DNA of 64,000 bases, taken from Palsa-883 sp963847615 (GTDB taxonomy: Bacteria > Pseudomonadota > Alphaproteobacteria > Acetobacterales > Acetobacteraceae). The notes below the pieces were generated by a model. It was not told where the DNA came from. It did not search any database and worked only from the letters and a program-made list of their open reading frames with translations. The translations under genes were made by a program, and so were the position numbers. This document shows, one piece after another, positions 17,733 through 26,006 of the stretch (position 1 is its first letter; every line of letters begins with the position of its first letter). The stretch spans positions 496,001-560,000 of the forward strand of contig CAWKAN010000016.1 of NCBI GenBank assembly GCA_963847615.1. The letters are read 5' to 3'.

Positions 17733-17766
17733 GAGCCGTGTGCGGGAGAACCGCACGCACGGTTCG
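17733..17766 (+). ncRNA. Group II intron 2 domain V
   Basis: A 34-base hairpin GAGCCGTGTGCGGGAGAACC with its partner CGCACGCACGGTTC. It is the catalytic core of the intron and lies downstream of the maturase gene. Confidence 0.8.
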
Positions 17767-17867
17767 GAGGGCGGGGAGGTAGCGCCTTCCCGACCCCTAT
17801 CGATGTGGGTGGCTCCGAAGCGGCGATCATTCGAGTGGTTGGTACAATATCACCGGCGCCGCACCAC

Positions 17868-17895
17868 GTCCTGGCCGGCCAAGCCCGGCCAGGAC
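17868..17895. repeat. Intergenic hairpin after intron 2
   Basis: An 11-base perfect stem, GTCCTGGCCGG with CCGGCCAGGAC. It lies in a segment resembling the GGCGCCGCACC stretch near 13528, so it is probably part of the same degenerate intergenic repeat family. Confidence 0.45.
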
Positions 17896-17972
17896 GGCGA
17901 GACAACGTCGCCCGGTGCATCCGGATTGAGCTGGGAATGGCTGACGCCGGCACGGCAATGTCATGCGATCGC

Positions 17973-19763
17973 TCACGACGGGCTGGCGCGCGTCATGGCC
18001 GCAGTCATGGCCGGGGTGTAGCCGGGTGCGACGTGCACGTCGACGACCGCGACGCCGCCGGCCTGCACCGCCGCGACCGCGGCGGCGAAGACGGACTCCA
18101 GCTCGGCGGCCTCGGCGACCGGACCGAATCCGGTCGCCCCCTGGGCGCGCGCCAGGCCGGCGTGGTCGATGTCCGGATCGGAAATCCGCTGGCCGATCCA
18201 GCGGTTTTCCACCGGGCGACCGCGCATGCGGGCGACGCGTTCCTGGTGCAGCTCATCGTTGAAGAAGGAACGATTGTTGGCGACGACCAGCAGCAGCGGG
18301 ATGCGATAATGCACCGCGGTCCACAACGCCGTTGCGCCCATCAGGAAGTCGCCGTCACCGCAGATCGAAACCGGCAGCCGTCCGGTGTCGAGCAGCGCCA
18401 GCGCGGCGCCGACCGAAATCCCCGGCCCGGCGCCGATCCCGGCGCCGCCGTCCCCGCCGAGAAAATCGAGCGGATGGCGGAACGGCCAGGCGGCGCCATC
18501 CCAACTGATCGGCAGGTGCAGCAGCGAAACCCGCCGCCCGGCGACGGCGCGGCGCAGCGCGGCGGCCAGCAACGCCACGTTGATCGGGCCGGGGGGCGGC
18601 GCAGCCGCGGCCGCCACCGCCGGCTCGGCGATGGCGCCGACCGCGTCGTGGCCCAGCAGCGCCAGCATCGCCGCGACCACGGGATCGGGCTCGGCGGGGA
18701 GGAACAGATCGACCGGCGGCAGGCCCTGGTGGTCCATGCTCCAGCCGTTGTGCAGCGTGTGGTCCTGCGACACCTGGATCACCTTCGCCGCCGGGATCGT
18801 CCCGCCGCCGGCGGTCCGCAGCGTGCCGGCGAGATCGACCCAATCCAGGCTGAGGATCACGTCCGCCGCGGCGATGGCGCCCGCGGTCTCCGGCCCCGCG
18901 AATGTGCCGGGCGGCGCGACGTGCAGGCGATGCTCGGTCGGGAAGGCGGCGCCGAGCTTGAGGTCGGTGACCACGCCCGCACCCAGCGCCTCGGCCAGCG
19001 CCACCCGGCGCGACCAGGCGATCGGGTCGCGGGAGACCCGGCCGATCAGGATCAGCGGTCGCGCCGCGCCGCGCAGCAGCGCGACGGCTTCGGCCACGCC
19101 CGCCGCTTGCGCCGCCGAGGTCATTGCGGGCACGAAGCGTGCCGTCGCCAGCGGCGCCAGCGGCTGGTCCAGCGGCGCCTCCTGCATCGCCGCGTCGAGG
19201 TTGACGTAGACCGGCCCCATCGGCGCGGTGCCCGCCATCCAGGCGGCGCGCAGCAGCGCCTCCCGCGCCGCCTCGGGCGAGGCCGGTTGCGCGTCCCATT
19301 TCACGTAGCCGCGCACCAGTGCCCCCTGGTCCTGCGCGGTGTGCAGCCAGTCGATCCAGGGCCGGCGCTTCGCCGCGTCCACCGGGCCGGTGGCGCCCAG
19401 CACCAGCACCGGCATCCGGTCGCACCAGGCGTTGAAGATCGCCATGGTGGCGTGGAACAAGCCGACATTGGAATGAACCACCACGGCCATCGGCGTGCCG
19501 GTCACCTTGGCCCAGCCGTGCGCGATCGCCACCGCGTGTTCCTCGTGCAGGCACAGCAGCATCTGCGGGGTGGCGTTGCCGAGGTGGTTCACCAGGCTGT
19601 CGTGCAGCCCGCGATAGCTGGCCCCCGGGTTCAGCGCGACGAACGGGATGGCGAGCGCGCGCAGCACCTCGGCGACCACGTCGCTGCCGAACAGCGCGTT
19701 GCCGCCGGGCAGGGCAGCCGGCCGTTCCAGCGATGCGGCCTTTGGTTGATCCGGCTTGGCCAT
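17973..19763 (-). CDS. Thiamine-diphosphate-dependent enzyme (acetolactate synthase/decarboxylase-like)
   Basis: A 596-residue ThDP enzyme with three domains. The N-terminal PYR domain has the catalytic glutamate region HEEHA at residues 73-77. A central domain follows, then a C-terminal PP domain with the cofactor motif GDGDFLMG at about 470 and its NNRSFFNDE partner. It probably decarboxylates or ligates a 2-keto acid; benzoylformate-decarboxylase-like or acetolactate-synthase-like roles are both possible. AGGGAGG precedes the ATG at 19763. It lies 171 bases downstream of a dihydroxyphthalate-decarboxylase-like gene on the same strand, so the two may share a catabolic pathway. Confidence 0.8.
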   Translation of the reverse strand: MAKPDQPKAASLERPAALPGGNALFGSDVVAEVLRALAIPFVALNPGASYRGLHDSLVNHLGNATPQMLLCLHEEHAVAIAHGWAKVTGTPMAVVVHSNVGLFHATMAIFNAWCDRMPVLVLGATGPVDAAKRRPWIDWLHTAQDQGALVRGYVKWDAQPASPEAAREALLRAAWMAGTAPMGPVYVNLDAAMQEAPLDQPLAPLATARFVPAMTSAAQAAGVAEAVALLRGAARPLILIGRVSRDPIAWSRRVALAEALGAGVVTDLKLGAAFPTEHRLHVAPPGTFAGPETAGAIAAADVILSLDWVDLAGTLRTAGGGTIPAAKVIQVSQDHTLHNGWSMDHQGLPPVDLFLPAEPDPVVAAMLALLGHDAVGAIAEPAVAAAAAPPPGPINVALLAAALRRAVAGRRVSLLHLPISWDGAAWPFRHPLDFLGGDGGAGIGAGPGISVGAALALLDTGRLPVSICGDGDFLMGATALWTAVHYRIPLLLVVANNRSFFNDELHQERVARMRGRPVENRWIGQRISDPDIDHAGLARAQGATGFGPVAEAAELESVFAAAVAAVQAGGVAVVDVHVAPGYTPAMTAAMTRASPS

Positions 19764-19934
19764 CTGGTTCGCCTCCCTGCGTCAGCGTCATTGCCGGCCC
19801 CGGGGTTTGCGCCGCCACGCGGACCACGGGCTCGGGGCGGCGCGAAGGCGTTCCGGTCGGCCCCGGCGGCGCCGCTTCGCCCTGACCTTGGTCCGCCGCG
19901 CGGCGCAAGCCCGCGAGGGGCGGGACGCGCGAGT

Positions 19935-20928
19935 CTACAGCTTGAACGTCTCGAATGTCGCCGGGTGAAACAGCTCCTCCACCGCGAGCTGGCGCGGCGA
20001 CAGGCCCTGGGCGTGGTGATGGCGCAGGAAGGTTTCCAGCACGTGCCGGTTCGCCGCCACGCCGTACGACCAGAAGTCCTGCCCCATCAGCGCGCGGGCG
20101 CGGCGGAGCTGTTCCTCGACGAAGGGCAGCGTCACCTTGGTGGCGGAGGTGTCGGTCAGCTTCGCCAGCGCGAGCTGCTTCGAACGCTCGAACGCCTTCA
20201 GCAGCGCGCCGGGCAGCCAGGGATGCTGCGCGGCGATGCTGCGGCGCAGCCCCAGCACGTGCATGATCGGGAAAATCTGCGTGCGGCGGTAATAGTCCGC
20301 CGCCGCCGCGGTCGGATCGGCAAACAGCCAGCCGTAGCGCGGATCGCCACGCTCGAACCCGGCCGGCGCGCGCGGACCGATGATGGCGTCGATCTCGCCC
20401 GCTTCCAGCATCGCCGACAGCGTGGTCTCGGGCGGCGCGTCCTGCAGGCGTGATCTCCGGCGGCAGCGCCAGGGCGATCTTCTCCACCCGTCCCGGCTGC
20501 TCCAACCCGCCGCGCACCCAGGTGACGTCCGAGCAGCGCACGCCGTAGTCGTCCGCCAGCAACGCCCTGGCCCAGACGCAGGCGGTGAGCTGGTATTCCG
20601 GCGAGCCGATGCGCCGTCCGCGCAGGTCGGCGGGCGCGGCGATGCCGCGATCGGTGCGGATGACGATCGAGGTGTGGCGGAACGCGCGCGACGGATAGAC
20701 CGGGATGCCGACATAGGGGTTGTCGCCGCGCGCGGTGCGCAGCGCGAAGCTGCTGAGCGAGAGTTCGCAGACGTCGAACTCGGCGTGGCGGAAGGCGCGG
20801 AAGAAGATCTCCTCCGGGCTCAACCGCATGAACACCGGCTCGACGCCGTCGATCGGCACCTCGTGGTCGAACAGCGGGCGCATCCGGTCATAGTCGCCGA
20901 CCACCACCGACAGCCGCAGATCGCTCAT
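19935..20928 (-). pseudogene. 4,5-dihydroxyphthalate decarboxylase-like gene, frameshifted
   Basis: The conceptual protein is about 330 residues, the normal length of this periplasmic-binding-fold family. The N-terminal part has the family start VGDYDRMRPLFDHEVPIDGV and LSPEEIFFRAFRHAEFDVCE. The downstream part is in another frame and continues with LQDAPPETTLSAMLEAGEID through to ELFHPATFETFKL. The break is at about 20447-20452. One extra base there explains it, and the total length of 994 bases is one more than a multiple of three. Either the gene is inactive or the sequence has an error. It lies between cytochrome b561 and a ThDP enzyme on the same strand. Confidence 0.7.
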
Positions 20929-20986
20929 CGTGTGTCGCCCCCCGTTCGCGCGCCCGGTTTGCGCGTGGCGCGGCGGCCGGCGTCGG

Positions 20987-21544
20987 TCACACCAGCGGCA
21001 GCATCCGGCGCAGCACCCCGTCGCGCAGGACATAGTGGTGGAACAGCGCGGCCGCCGCGTGCGCCCCGGCCAGGATCATGATGGCATTGGCCGCCAGCGC
21101 GTGCCAGTCGCCGATCAGGCGCCGCAGCGCGCGGTTGCCCGGATCGAAGGCCGGCACGGCGAACAGATTGAAGATCACGTCGCCGCGCACCCAGACATTG
21201 GCCAGGCCCAGCAGCAGCGCGGCCAGGACCAGCAGGTGCAGCGTCCAATGCATCAGCCGGGCCACGCGCTCCATCAGCTCGCCGCCGGCGCCCGGCAGGC
21301 TGCGCCCGTGGCTCAGGCGCCAGGTCACGCGGGCGGCGAACACGCCAACCAACGCGAGGCCGAACAGGATGTGCAATGATCGGTAGTCGATCCGCAGCGC
21401 GCCGCGCGGCGCGAAATCCACCGTCTGGCCGATCAGCCAGATCAGCCCGACCAGTCCGGCGCTGGCCCAATGCAGCGCGATGGTCACACGGTCGTAGTGC
21501 AGATCCCGCATTGCCGCGGGCTGCATCGGCGGCGCGATGTACAT
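20987..21544 (-). CDS. Cytochrome b561 family protein
   Basis: A 185-residue di-haem membrane cytochrome with four hydrophobic helices. Candidate haem-ligand histidines are in ALHWASAG, RSLHILFG, RLMHWTLH and DWHALAAN. It probably moves electrons between quinol and a periplasmic acceptor, or removes superoxide like CybB. The ATG at 21544 follows GGAG; Met7 and Met12 are alternative starts. It begins only 23 bases after the MbfA stop, so it is in one operon with the iron exporter. That suggests a redox role in iron or oxidative-stress handling. Confidence 0.8.
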   Translation of the reverse strand: MYIAPPMQPAAMRDLHYDRVTIALHWASAGLVGLIWLIGQTVDFAPRGALRIDYRSLHILFGLALVGVFAARVTWRLSHGRSLPGAGGELMERVARLMHWTLHLLVLAALLLGLANVWVRGDVIFNLFAVPAFDPGNRALRRLIGDWHALAANAIMILAGAHAAAALFHHYVLRDGVLRRMLPLV

Positions 21545-21567
21545 GCTGTCTCCTGGCTGGCTGTCTC

Positions 21568-22524
21568 CTAGCTGGAGCCGATCAGTATCCCAGTGGCGAA
21601 CACCAGAGCGCCGCCGAACATCACCTGAAACGCCGCGGACATCGGGGGGGTGTCCATGTATTTCCAGCGAATCCAGCTGATCACCGCGAGTTCGACCAGC
21701 ACCACGGCGAAGGCGATCGACATCGCCGTCCAGAAGTTGGGGATCAGGAACGGCAGCGTGTGGCCGATGCCGCCGAGCGTGGTCATCAGCCCGCAGATCG
21801 CGCCGCGAATCCATGGCGCGCCGCGCCCGGTCAGGCTGCCGTTGTCGGACAGCGCCTCGGCGAAGCCCATGGAGATGCCGGCACCGATCGAGGCCGCCAG
21901 GCCGACCAGGAAGGCATCCCACGACCGCCCGGTGGCGAAGGCCGCGGCGAACAGCGGCGCCAGCGTGGACACCGAGCCGTCCATCAGCCCCGCCAGACCT
22001 GGCTGGATCACCCGCAGCACGAACAGCCGGTGCTCGGCGGCGTCTTCTTGCTGGCGGACGCTGGTGGGCAGATTCTCCTGCATCAGGCGGGCGGCGATGT
22101 GTTCGTGTTCGACCTCGGCTTCCGCCAGGTCGCCGAGCAGGCGGCGGATCGAGGCGTCGGTGGTGCGCGCGGCGGCCTGGCGATAGAAGCGCAGCGTCTC
22201 CGCCTCCATGGTCTGCGCGAGGTCGCGCACGCTGTCGAGGCCCAGCGGGCGGATCTGCCAGACCGGCTTGTGCTGGACGAAGCCGCGAATGTCCTGGCGG
22301 CGGATCAGCGGGATGTGTTCGCCGAATTTCTCCTGGTACAGCTCGATCAGGCGGCGGCGATGTTCGCCCTCCTCCGCGGCCATCTCGCTGAACAGGTTGG
22401 CCGAGGCGGCGTAGTTGTCGCGCAGCCCCTCGGCGATGTCGGCGTAGATACGGCCGTCTTCTTCCTCGTTGGCGATCGCCAGGGCGAGGACTTCGCGCTC
22501 GGTCAGGTCGGAAAAATTCCGCAT
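21568..22524 (-). CDS. mbfA: Membrane-bound ferritin MbfA (erythrin-VIT1 iron exporter)
   Basis: A 318-residue fusion. The N-terminal rubrerythrin-like domain (about residues 1-150) has diiron glutamate/histidine motifs in NEEEDGRIY, AEEGEHRRR, MEAETLRFY and AEVEHEHI. The C-terminal VIT1/CCC1-type membrane domain has several helices, including the FAEALSDNGSLTGRG region. This matches MbfA of Bradyrhizobium and Agrobacterium, an iron exporter protecting against iron and peroxide stress. In those species it is Irr-regulated; no clear Irr box is visible here. The gene starts 129 bases after the PEBP gene and leads an operon with cytochrome b561. Confidence 0.85.
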   Translation of the reverse strand: MRNFSDLTEREVLALAIANEEEDGRIYADIAEGLRDNYAASANLFSEMAAEEGEHRRRLIELYQEKFGEHIPLIRRQDIRGFVQHKPVWQIRPLGLDSVRDLAQTMEAETLRFYRQAAARTTDASIRRLLGDLAEAEVEHEHIAARLMQENLPTSVRQQEDAAEHRLFVLRVIQPGLAGLMDGSVSTLAPLFAAAFATGRSWDAFLVGLAASIGAGISMGFAEALSDNGSLTGRGAPWIRGAICGLMTTLGGIGHTLPFLIPNFWTAMSIAFAVVLVELAVISWIRWKYMDTPPMSAAFQVMFGGALVFATGILIGSS

Positions 22525-22653
22525 TGCGGCAATTTGGCGGGCGGCGGGGAAAGGTCAAGCGAAACGTGGCCGGTATGGCCGCAGCGCATCCGCCGGCGTC
22601 CCGGCCGGCCGGACCCGCCGGAACCCGCGCCTGCCGGCTGGGCGTCGGTTTGC

Positions 22654-23115
22654 CTACGCTCGCGCGCGTCCGTAGCGGCCAACCAGTTCGGCGGTGGCAA
22701 TGGCGCACGCCCTGGCCACCATTTCGACGTCGCGGCACGTGGCCGGTGGACCGATGCCGAGCCGTTCGACATTCAGGGCATACAGCCGGAACCGGTAGCG
22801 ATGCGGCCCGGCGCCGCGCGGCGGGCATGGTCCGCCATAGCCGGTATGCCGGAAGTCGTTGATCGCTTGCGGCGGAACCGGGCTGGTCGGCGCGCAGTGC
22901 TCGGCCAGCGCGCGCGTGCCCGGCGGGAGGTCGTAGATCGCCCAGTGGTACCAGACGCCCCCTGGCGCGTCGGGATCGGCGCAGACGAGGGCGAAACTGC
23001 GCACCAAGCGCGGCGGATCGGACCAGGCAAGCGGCGGCGAAACATCCGCGCCGTCGCAGGTGAATTGCACCGGTATCCAGCCATCGGCGGCAAAAGCCGA
23101 ACTCCTCAGGTGCAT
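22654..23115 (-). CDS. YbhB/YbcL-family PEBP protein
   Basis: A 153-residue phosphatidylethanolamine-binding-protein (Raf-kinase-inhibitor-like) fold. Family patterns include FTCDGADVSPPLAW near the start, DPDAPGGVWYHWAIYDLP in the ligand pocket and HRYRFRLYALN. Function in bacteria is unclear; binding of a small anionic ligand is likely. Its ATG overlaps the stop of the CapA gene by ten bases (ATGCACCTGA), so translation of the two is coupled. Confidence 0.85.
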   Translation of the reverse strand: MHLRSSAFAADGWIPVQFTCDGADVSPPLAWSDPPRLVRSFALVCADPDAPGGVWYHWAIYDLPPGTRALAEHCAPTSPVPPQAINDFRHTGYGGPCPPRGAGPHRYRFRLYALNVERLGIGPPATCRDVEMVARACAIATAELVGRYGRARA

Positions 23116-24227
23116 GGTTGCCCGCCGCCGTTCTCGATCGCGAAACTGTTGTCCGCGCCCAGGGTGATGACCGTTCCCAGTTTCGCGCTCTCTCGCGCCA
23201 GCACCTGGTGCAACCATCCGGCATCGCCGGTGGACGCGCGGTTGAGGCGGAACCGACGGATCTGCATCGGCCGCATCTCCAGCCGCAGCAGCCGGCCGGT
23301 CGCCGCGTCGAGTTGCGGCAGGTACATCACCGCCAGGTCGGCGCGGAACGCCGCGTAGCCCGAGATGCCCTCGTAGTCATTCACGAAGTCGCCGCAACCG
23401 TAGAGCAGCAGCTTCTGCCGATAGACTTCGATCGCCTTGGCGTGGTGCGATGAATGGCCGTGCACCAGGTCGAAGCCGCTGTCGATCAGCGCATGGCCGA
23501 ACTCCCGATGGGCGGCGGGAATGTCGTGGCCCCAATTGCCGCCCCAGTGCACCGAGGCGATCAGCAGGTCGCCCGGCCGGCGTTGGCACCGGGCCGCCTC
23601 GCCCAGGCGGACCGCGGTCGCCGCGTCGAGATCCGCCAGCAGGTTGACGCCCGGCCGGCTCGCCGTCGCGGCCCAGTCGTCGGGAACGCCGCTGTCGGCG
23701 GCGGCGAACCCGAACACCAGCACGCGCCCGCCGCCGGGCAGTGAAATCGCCGCCGGCGCGGTGGCTTGCGCGGCGTCGCGGCCGGCCCCGGCGGTGCGGA
23801 TGCCGACGCGCTGCAACGTGGCCAGGGTTTCGCTCAGGCCGGCCCGGCCCCAGTCCAGCACGTGGTTGTTTGCCACCACGCAACAGTCGATCCGCGCCGC
23901 GGTCAGGCAGGCGATATTGCCCGGGTGCATCCGGTAGTTGATGCCTTTCGGCCAAGGCCGGTCGTGCGTGGTGACGGCGGTTTCCAGATTGATGATTCGC
24001 GCCGCGGGCTGCACCGCAAGCAGCACCGGCAGCGCGTCGCCCCAGACATAGTCCGCCGCCACGTGCCGCGGCAGCCGGCCGGCCACCGCCTCGGCCAGCG
24101 CGACGTAGTCGGCGGCGGATTTCACGTGGGCCTCGTACAGCCGTGACCGGCTCGGGTGCGGCAGGATCTGGTCGATCCCGCGCCCCGTCATCACGTCGCC
24201 GCACAGAAATAGGCGAACGCTGCTCAT
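23106..24227 (-). CDS. CapA family (PGA_cap) metallophosphoesterase-like protein
   Basis: A 373-residue protein of the CapA/poly-gamma-glutamate family, a calcineurin-like fold. FLCGDVMTGRGIDQ is the metal-binding start. NLETAVT, ANNHVLDWG, SVHWGGNW and HGHSSHHAKAIE are the other metal and active-site motifs, all intact. The ATG at 24227 places the GDVMTGRG motif at residue 10 as usual. It may act in envelope polymer metabolism, or as a phosphoesterase of unknown substrate; no capsule genes are nearby. The coupled downstream gene is a PEBP protein. Confidence 0.8.
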   Translation of the reverse strand: MSSVRLFLCGDVMTGRGIDQILPHPSRSRLYEAHVKSAADYVALAEAVAGRLPRHVAADYVWGDALPVLLAVQPAARIINLETAVTTHDRPWPKGINYRMHPGNIACLTAARIDCCVVANNHVLDWGRAGLSETLATLQRVGIRTAGAGRDAAQATAPAAISLPGGGRVLVFGFAAADSGVPDDWAATASRPGVNLLADLDAATAVRLGEAARCQRRPGDLLIASVHWGGNWGHDIPAAHREFGHALIDSGFDLVHGHSSHHAKAIEVYRQKLLLYGCGDFVNDYEGISGYAAFRADLAVMYLPQLDAATGRLLRLEMRPMQIRRFRLNRASTGDAGWLHQVLARESAKLGTVITLGADNSFAIENGGGQPCT

Positions 24228-24756
24228 CCCCGCGCACCATGCCGCTGCCACGCGCCGGCGCGCCGCCGGGAAGCGGGCACACCGATCGGTCGCATGGCGT
24301 CTGCCTCGGTCAGCGAAGCGGCGGGGAGTGGACGCGCGCCGGACGCAAGGCGCCATGACCTGGATCAAGGAACCGGCGAGCGGGAACGCGCCGGCGGATC
24401 CGGGTCAATCCGCCCGCGCGCCGCGCGACATGCGGGCTGGTGCCCTGCGTCACCAACTCTGCGGCGATTTCGCGACCCGCTTGCGGTACTCTACCGAGGT
24501 CGCAGGCGGACGCGGAACAAGCGCAATATAAGCCACTCGGGGCACTGGCACCGGTGCGCAGGGAGTTTGCCCGCTTGCCCGTGGCTTGATCCCGGCGCCG
24601 GGAAGGCCCGCCGCCCGACGAACGGCCGAGCGCATGAGAGGCGCGCCGGGCTTGCGCTGCATCACCTCGGCATCTCCGGGCCGGTTAAGACGTGGTGCAT
24701 CGCAGGCGCGTCAACACGTCCGTAACCATCTGTCCGCGGCACCGCGAAGGAAGGAT
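24228..24756. other. Gene-poor region with a long diverged repeat
   Basis: No supported gene. 24446-24548 is related to 25386-25488 in the same orientation. The rest is GC-rich sequence without clear features. Confidence 0.55.
24446..24548 (+). repeat. Diverged direct repeat, left copy
   Basis: Begins TGCGTCACC, continues CGCGAC..GCTTGCG and ends near ACTCGGGGCACT. It shares these blocks in the same order with 25386-25488. The pair flanks the inverted-repeat element at 24757-25257. Confidence 0.5.
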
Positions 24757-25257
24757 TTTACCGCAGATGAAGCAAGGCGATGCACGCCGATGCACGCAGA
24801 TGGCGCCGTGCTGAATGATCTGTCGGGGCAGGTGATCGGCGGCGCGTTCACCGTGCTCGATACGCCTGGGGCCGGGTTCCTGGAGAAGGTCCATGAGAAT
24901 GCGTCGGCTTTTGCAGTTCCTGCGGCTGGTCTATCGGTTGTGCAACAATGTGCCGCCAGGGTGTACTACTGGAACGAGGTGGTCGGCGACGACTTCGTGG
25001 ACCTGCGGGTCGAGGACGCGCTTCCGGTTGAGCTGACCACCGCCAAAGCACTGGACGACGCACGCATGCCCCGGCTGCTTGCCCCTTGGGTCGGATGCCA
25101 TGCGCCAATGACCGCAAGGCGACCGGCCCGCAGCCCCGCCCGCTGGTTGGATCCGCCAAGCCGCGCCTGGAGACCAAACGCCTGGCGCACGACCGGTGAG
25201 CCGCACGGACCCATCGGCGTGCATCGGCGTGCATCGCCTTGCTTCATCTGCGGTAAA
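24757..25257. mobile_element. 501-bp element with 47-bp terminal inverted repeats
   Basis: Arms at 24757-24803 and 25211-25257 match at 46 of 47 positions (TTTACCGCAGATGAAGCAAG and onward). The space between is filled by a decayed GxxExxY gene. It resembles a non-autonomous element or a gene cassette with mirrored repeats. No transposase is present and no clear target duplication is visible. Confidence 0.55.
24790..25199 (+). pseudogene. GxxExxY protein pseudogene
   Basis: Translation from 24790 gives LNDLSGQVIGGAFTVLDTPG, then GFLEKVH and VVGDDFVDLRVEDALPVEL, the hallmark regions of the GxxExxY family. Three defects are visible. The signature tyrosine is histidine (GFLEKVH for GxxExxY). The region after ENA is scrambled. 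The C-terminal block (CAND-KATG, then KPRLETKRLAHDR and stop at 25199) lies in a different frame. The family's molecular role is not known; it is often repeat-associated. Here it sits inside mirrored 47-bp repeats. Confidence 0.65.
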
Positions 25258-25385
25258 TTCTTGCTTGTCCTGCCGCGCCACAAGCGCGCAACGCGGGCCG
25301 CGGCCGCAGGCGATCGCAGCCGCTCCGAGCCACCGCCGGCGTGTGCTTGACCGGTCAGAATCACGGTGCAGGGGTATCGGTCATC

Positions 25386-25488
25386 TGCGTCACCGGTCTT
25401 GTGGCGACGTCGCGACTTGCTTGCGACGCTGTCAGGGACAATCGAGGGAGCATGAATCCAGGCAATATCAACGACTCGGGGCACTAGC
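25386..25488 (+). repeat. Diverged direct repeat, right copy
   Basis: Shares TGCGTCACC, GTCGCGAC, GCTTGCGA and ACTCGGGGCACT in order with 24446-24548. Identity between blocks is low, so the duplication is old. Confidence 0.5.
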
Positions 25489-25644
25489 GTGCGCGCTGGC
25501 GCTGATCGAGGCCGTGGCGTCGGCACTCGGCGACGCTGCGCGTGGTCATCGCCTGACCAGCAGATCCCTGCCGCCTCGCCCCGAGGCAGGCAGGGTAGCC
25601 CGGGCCGGCGGCATGCCCTCCGCCGTCGCGCCCGGGCGCTGGTA

Positions 25645-25672
25645 GGGCCGCTCGCGTGCGCGGCCCTTTTCT
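25645..25672 (+). terminator. Intrinsic terminator-like hairpin
   Basis: GGGCCGC and GCGGCCC arms around an eight-base loop are followed by TTTTCT. Similar GGCCGCC-type hairpins followed by T residues occur at 27776 and 28544. Confidence 0.55.
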
Positions 25673-25732
25673 CATTCCGCTACTTGATCGCCAATAACCG
25701 CGACAGCGCGGCCAGGATGGCGGCGACGAAGC

Positions 25733-25930
25733 TCACGCGACCGAGCGGTCGACGCGCGGGGGACTGTCATTCACCTTCTCGAAGCGGACGGCGGCGAACT
25801 GGGACATGGTCCCCGCGTCGCTCATGAGGGTGATCCACCCGCCTTTGTGGTCCAGAACCTCGTAGACCTTTCCCAAAGTCAGCGGGTAGCCGCCGGGGAA
25901 CGTGCACTTAACCAGGTCGCCGAGTTGCAT
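25733..25930 (-). CDS. Small protein of unknown function
   Basis: A 65-residue protein starting MQLGDLVKCTFPGGYPLT. It has alternating beta-type segments (KVYEVLDHKGGWITLMSD, QFAAVRFEKV) that suggest a small SH3-like or KOW-like barrel. No family is recognised. An ATG at 25996 would add 22 residues, but it lies inside the predicted promoter (TTGACA at 26006-26001). The ATG at 25930, preceded by GGGTGAG, is therefore preferred. Its codon use is less GC-extreme than that of its neighbours, which may indicate transfer. Confidence 0.55.
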   Translation of the reverse strand: MQLGDLVKCTFPGGYPLTLGKVYEVLDHKGGWITLMSDAGTMSQFAAVRFEKVNDSPPRVDRSVA

Positions 25931-25977
25931 CTCACCCGCCCGCGAGTTTTTGTTGGCGTAACGGCTAATTTGCGACT

Positions 25978-26006
25978 GATTAACGATTGGCGTCATGAGC
26001 TGTCAA
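25978..26006 (-). promoter_or_regulatory. Candidate sigma-70 promoter
   Basis: On the minus strand, a perfect TTGACA (26006-26001) is separated by 17 bases from TTAATC (25983-25978). It points to the small protein at 25733-25930 and decides its start codon. Confidence 0.5.

Larger units (their letters stand above)
15944..17800 (+). mobile_element. Group II intron 2 (complete)
   Basis: It starts with GTGCGCTCGTG at 15944, right after a GCCGGC-TTC-GCCGGC hairpin. The leader contains the typical CACGGTGGAAGTCCGTG domain I hairpin. A maturase gene follows. Domain V is at 17733-17766, and the end is near GACCCCTAT. The maturase and leader differ clearly from intron 1, so it is a separate insertion of another lineage. 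Ends are approximate by a few bases. Confidence 0.8.
25258..25732. other. Region without a confident gene
   Basis: It contains the right copy of the diverged direct repeat at 25386-25488. A hairpin followed by T residues lies at 25645-25672. A short hydrophobic open frame ending at 25645 (LGALACALALIEAVASALG) could be a gene remnant but has no supporting start. Confidence 0.5.

Noticed and set aside
13768..17800. The two introns as one composite or twintron
   Set aside because: Each has its own 5' end, maturase and domain V, and about 266 bases of ordinary intergenic repeat lie between them.
17616..20453. A 945-residue open frame on the plus strand
   Set aside because: It lies opposite the ThDP enzyme and the dihydroxyphthalate decarboxylase gene, is Arg/Gly/His-rich and has no family motif. 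It is a GC-driven shadow.
18355..21033. An 892-residue minus-strand frame that could be one fused protein
   Set aside because: Only its first part is a real protein (dihydroxyphthalate decarboxylase start). After the frameshift it is out of phase with the true C-terminus and with the ThDP enzyme.
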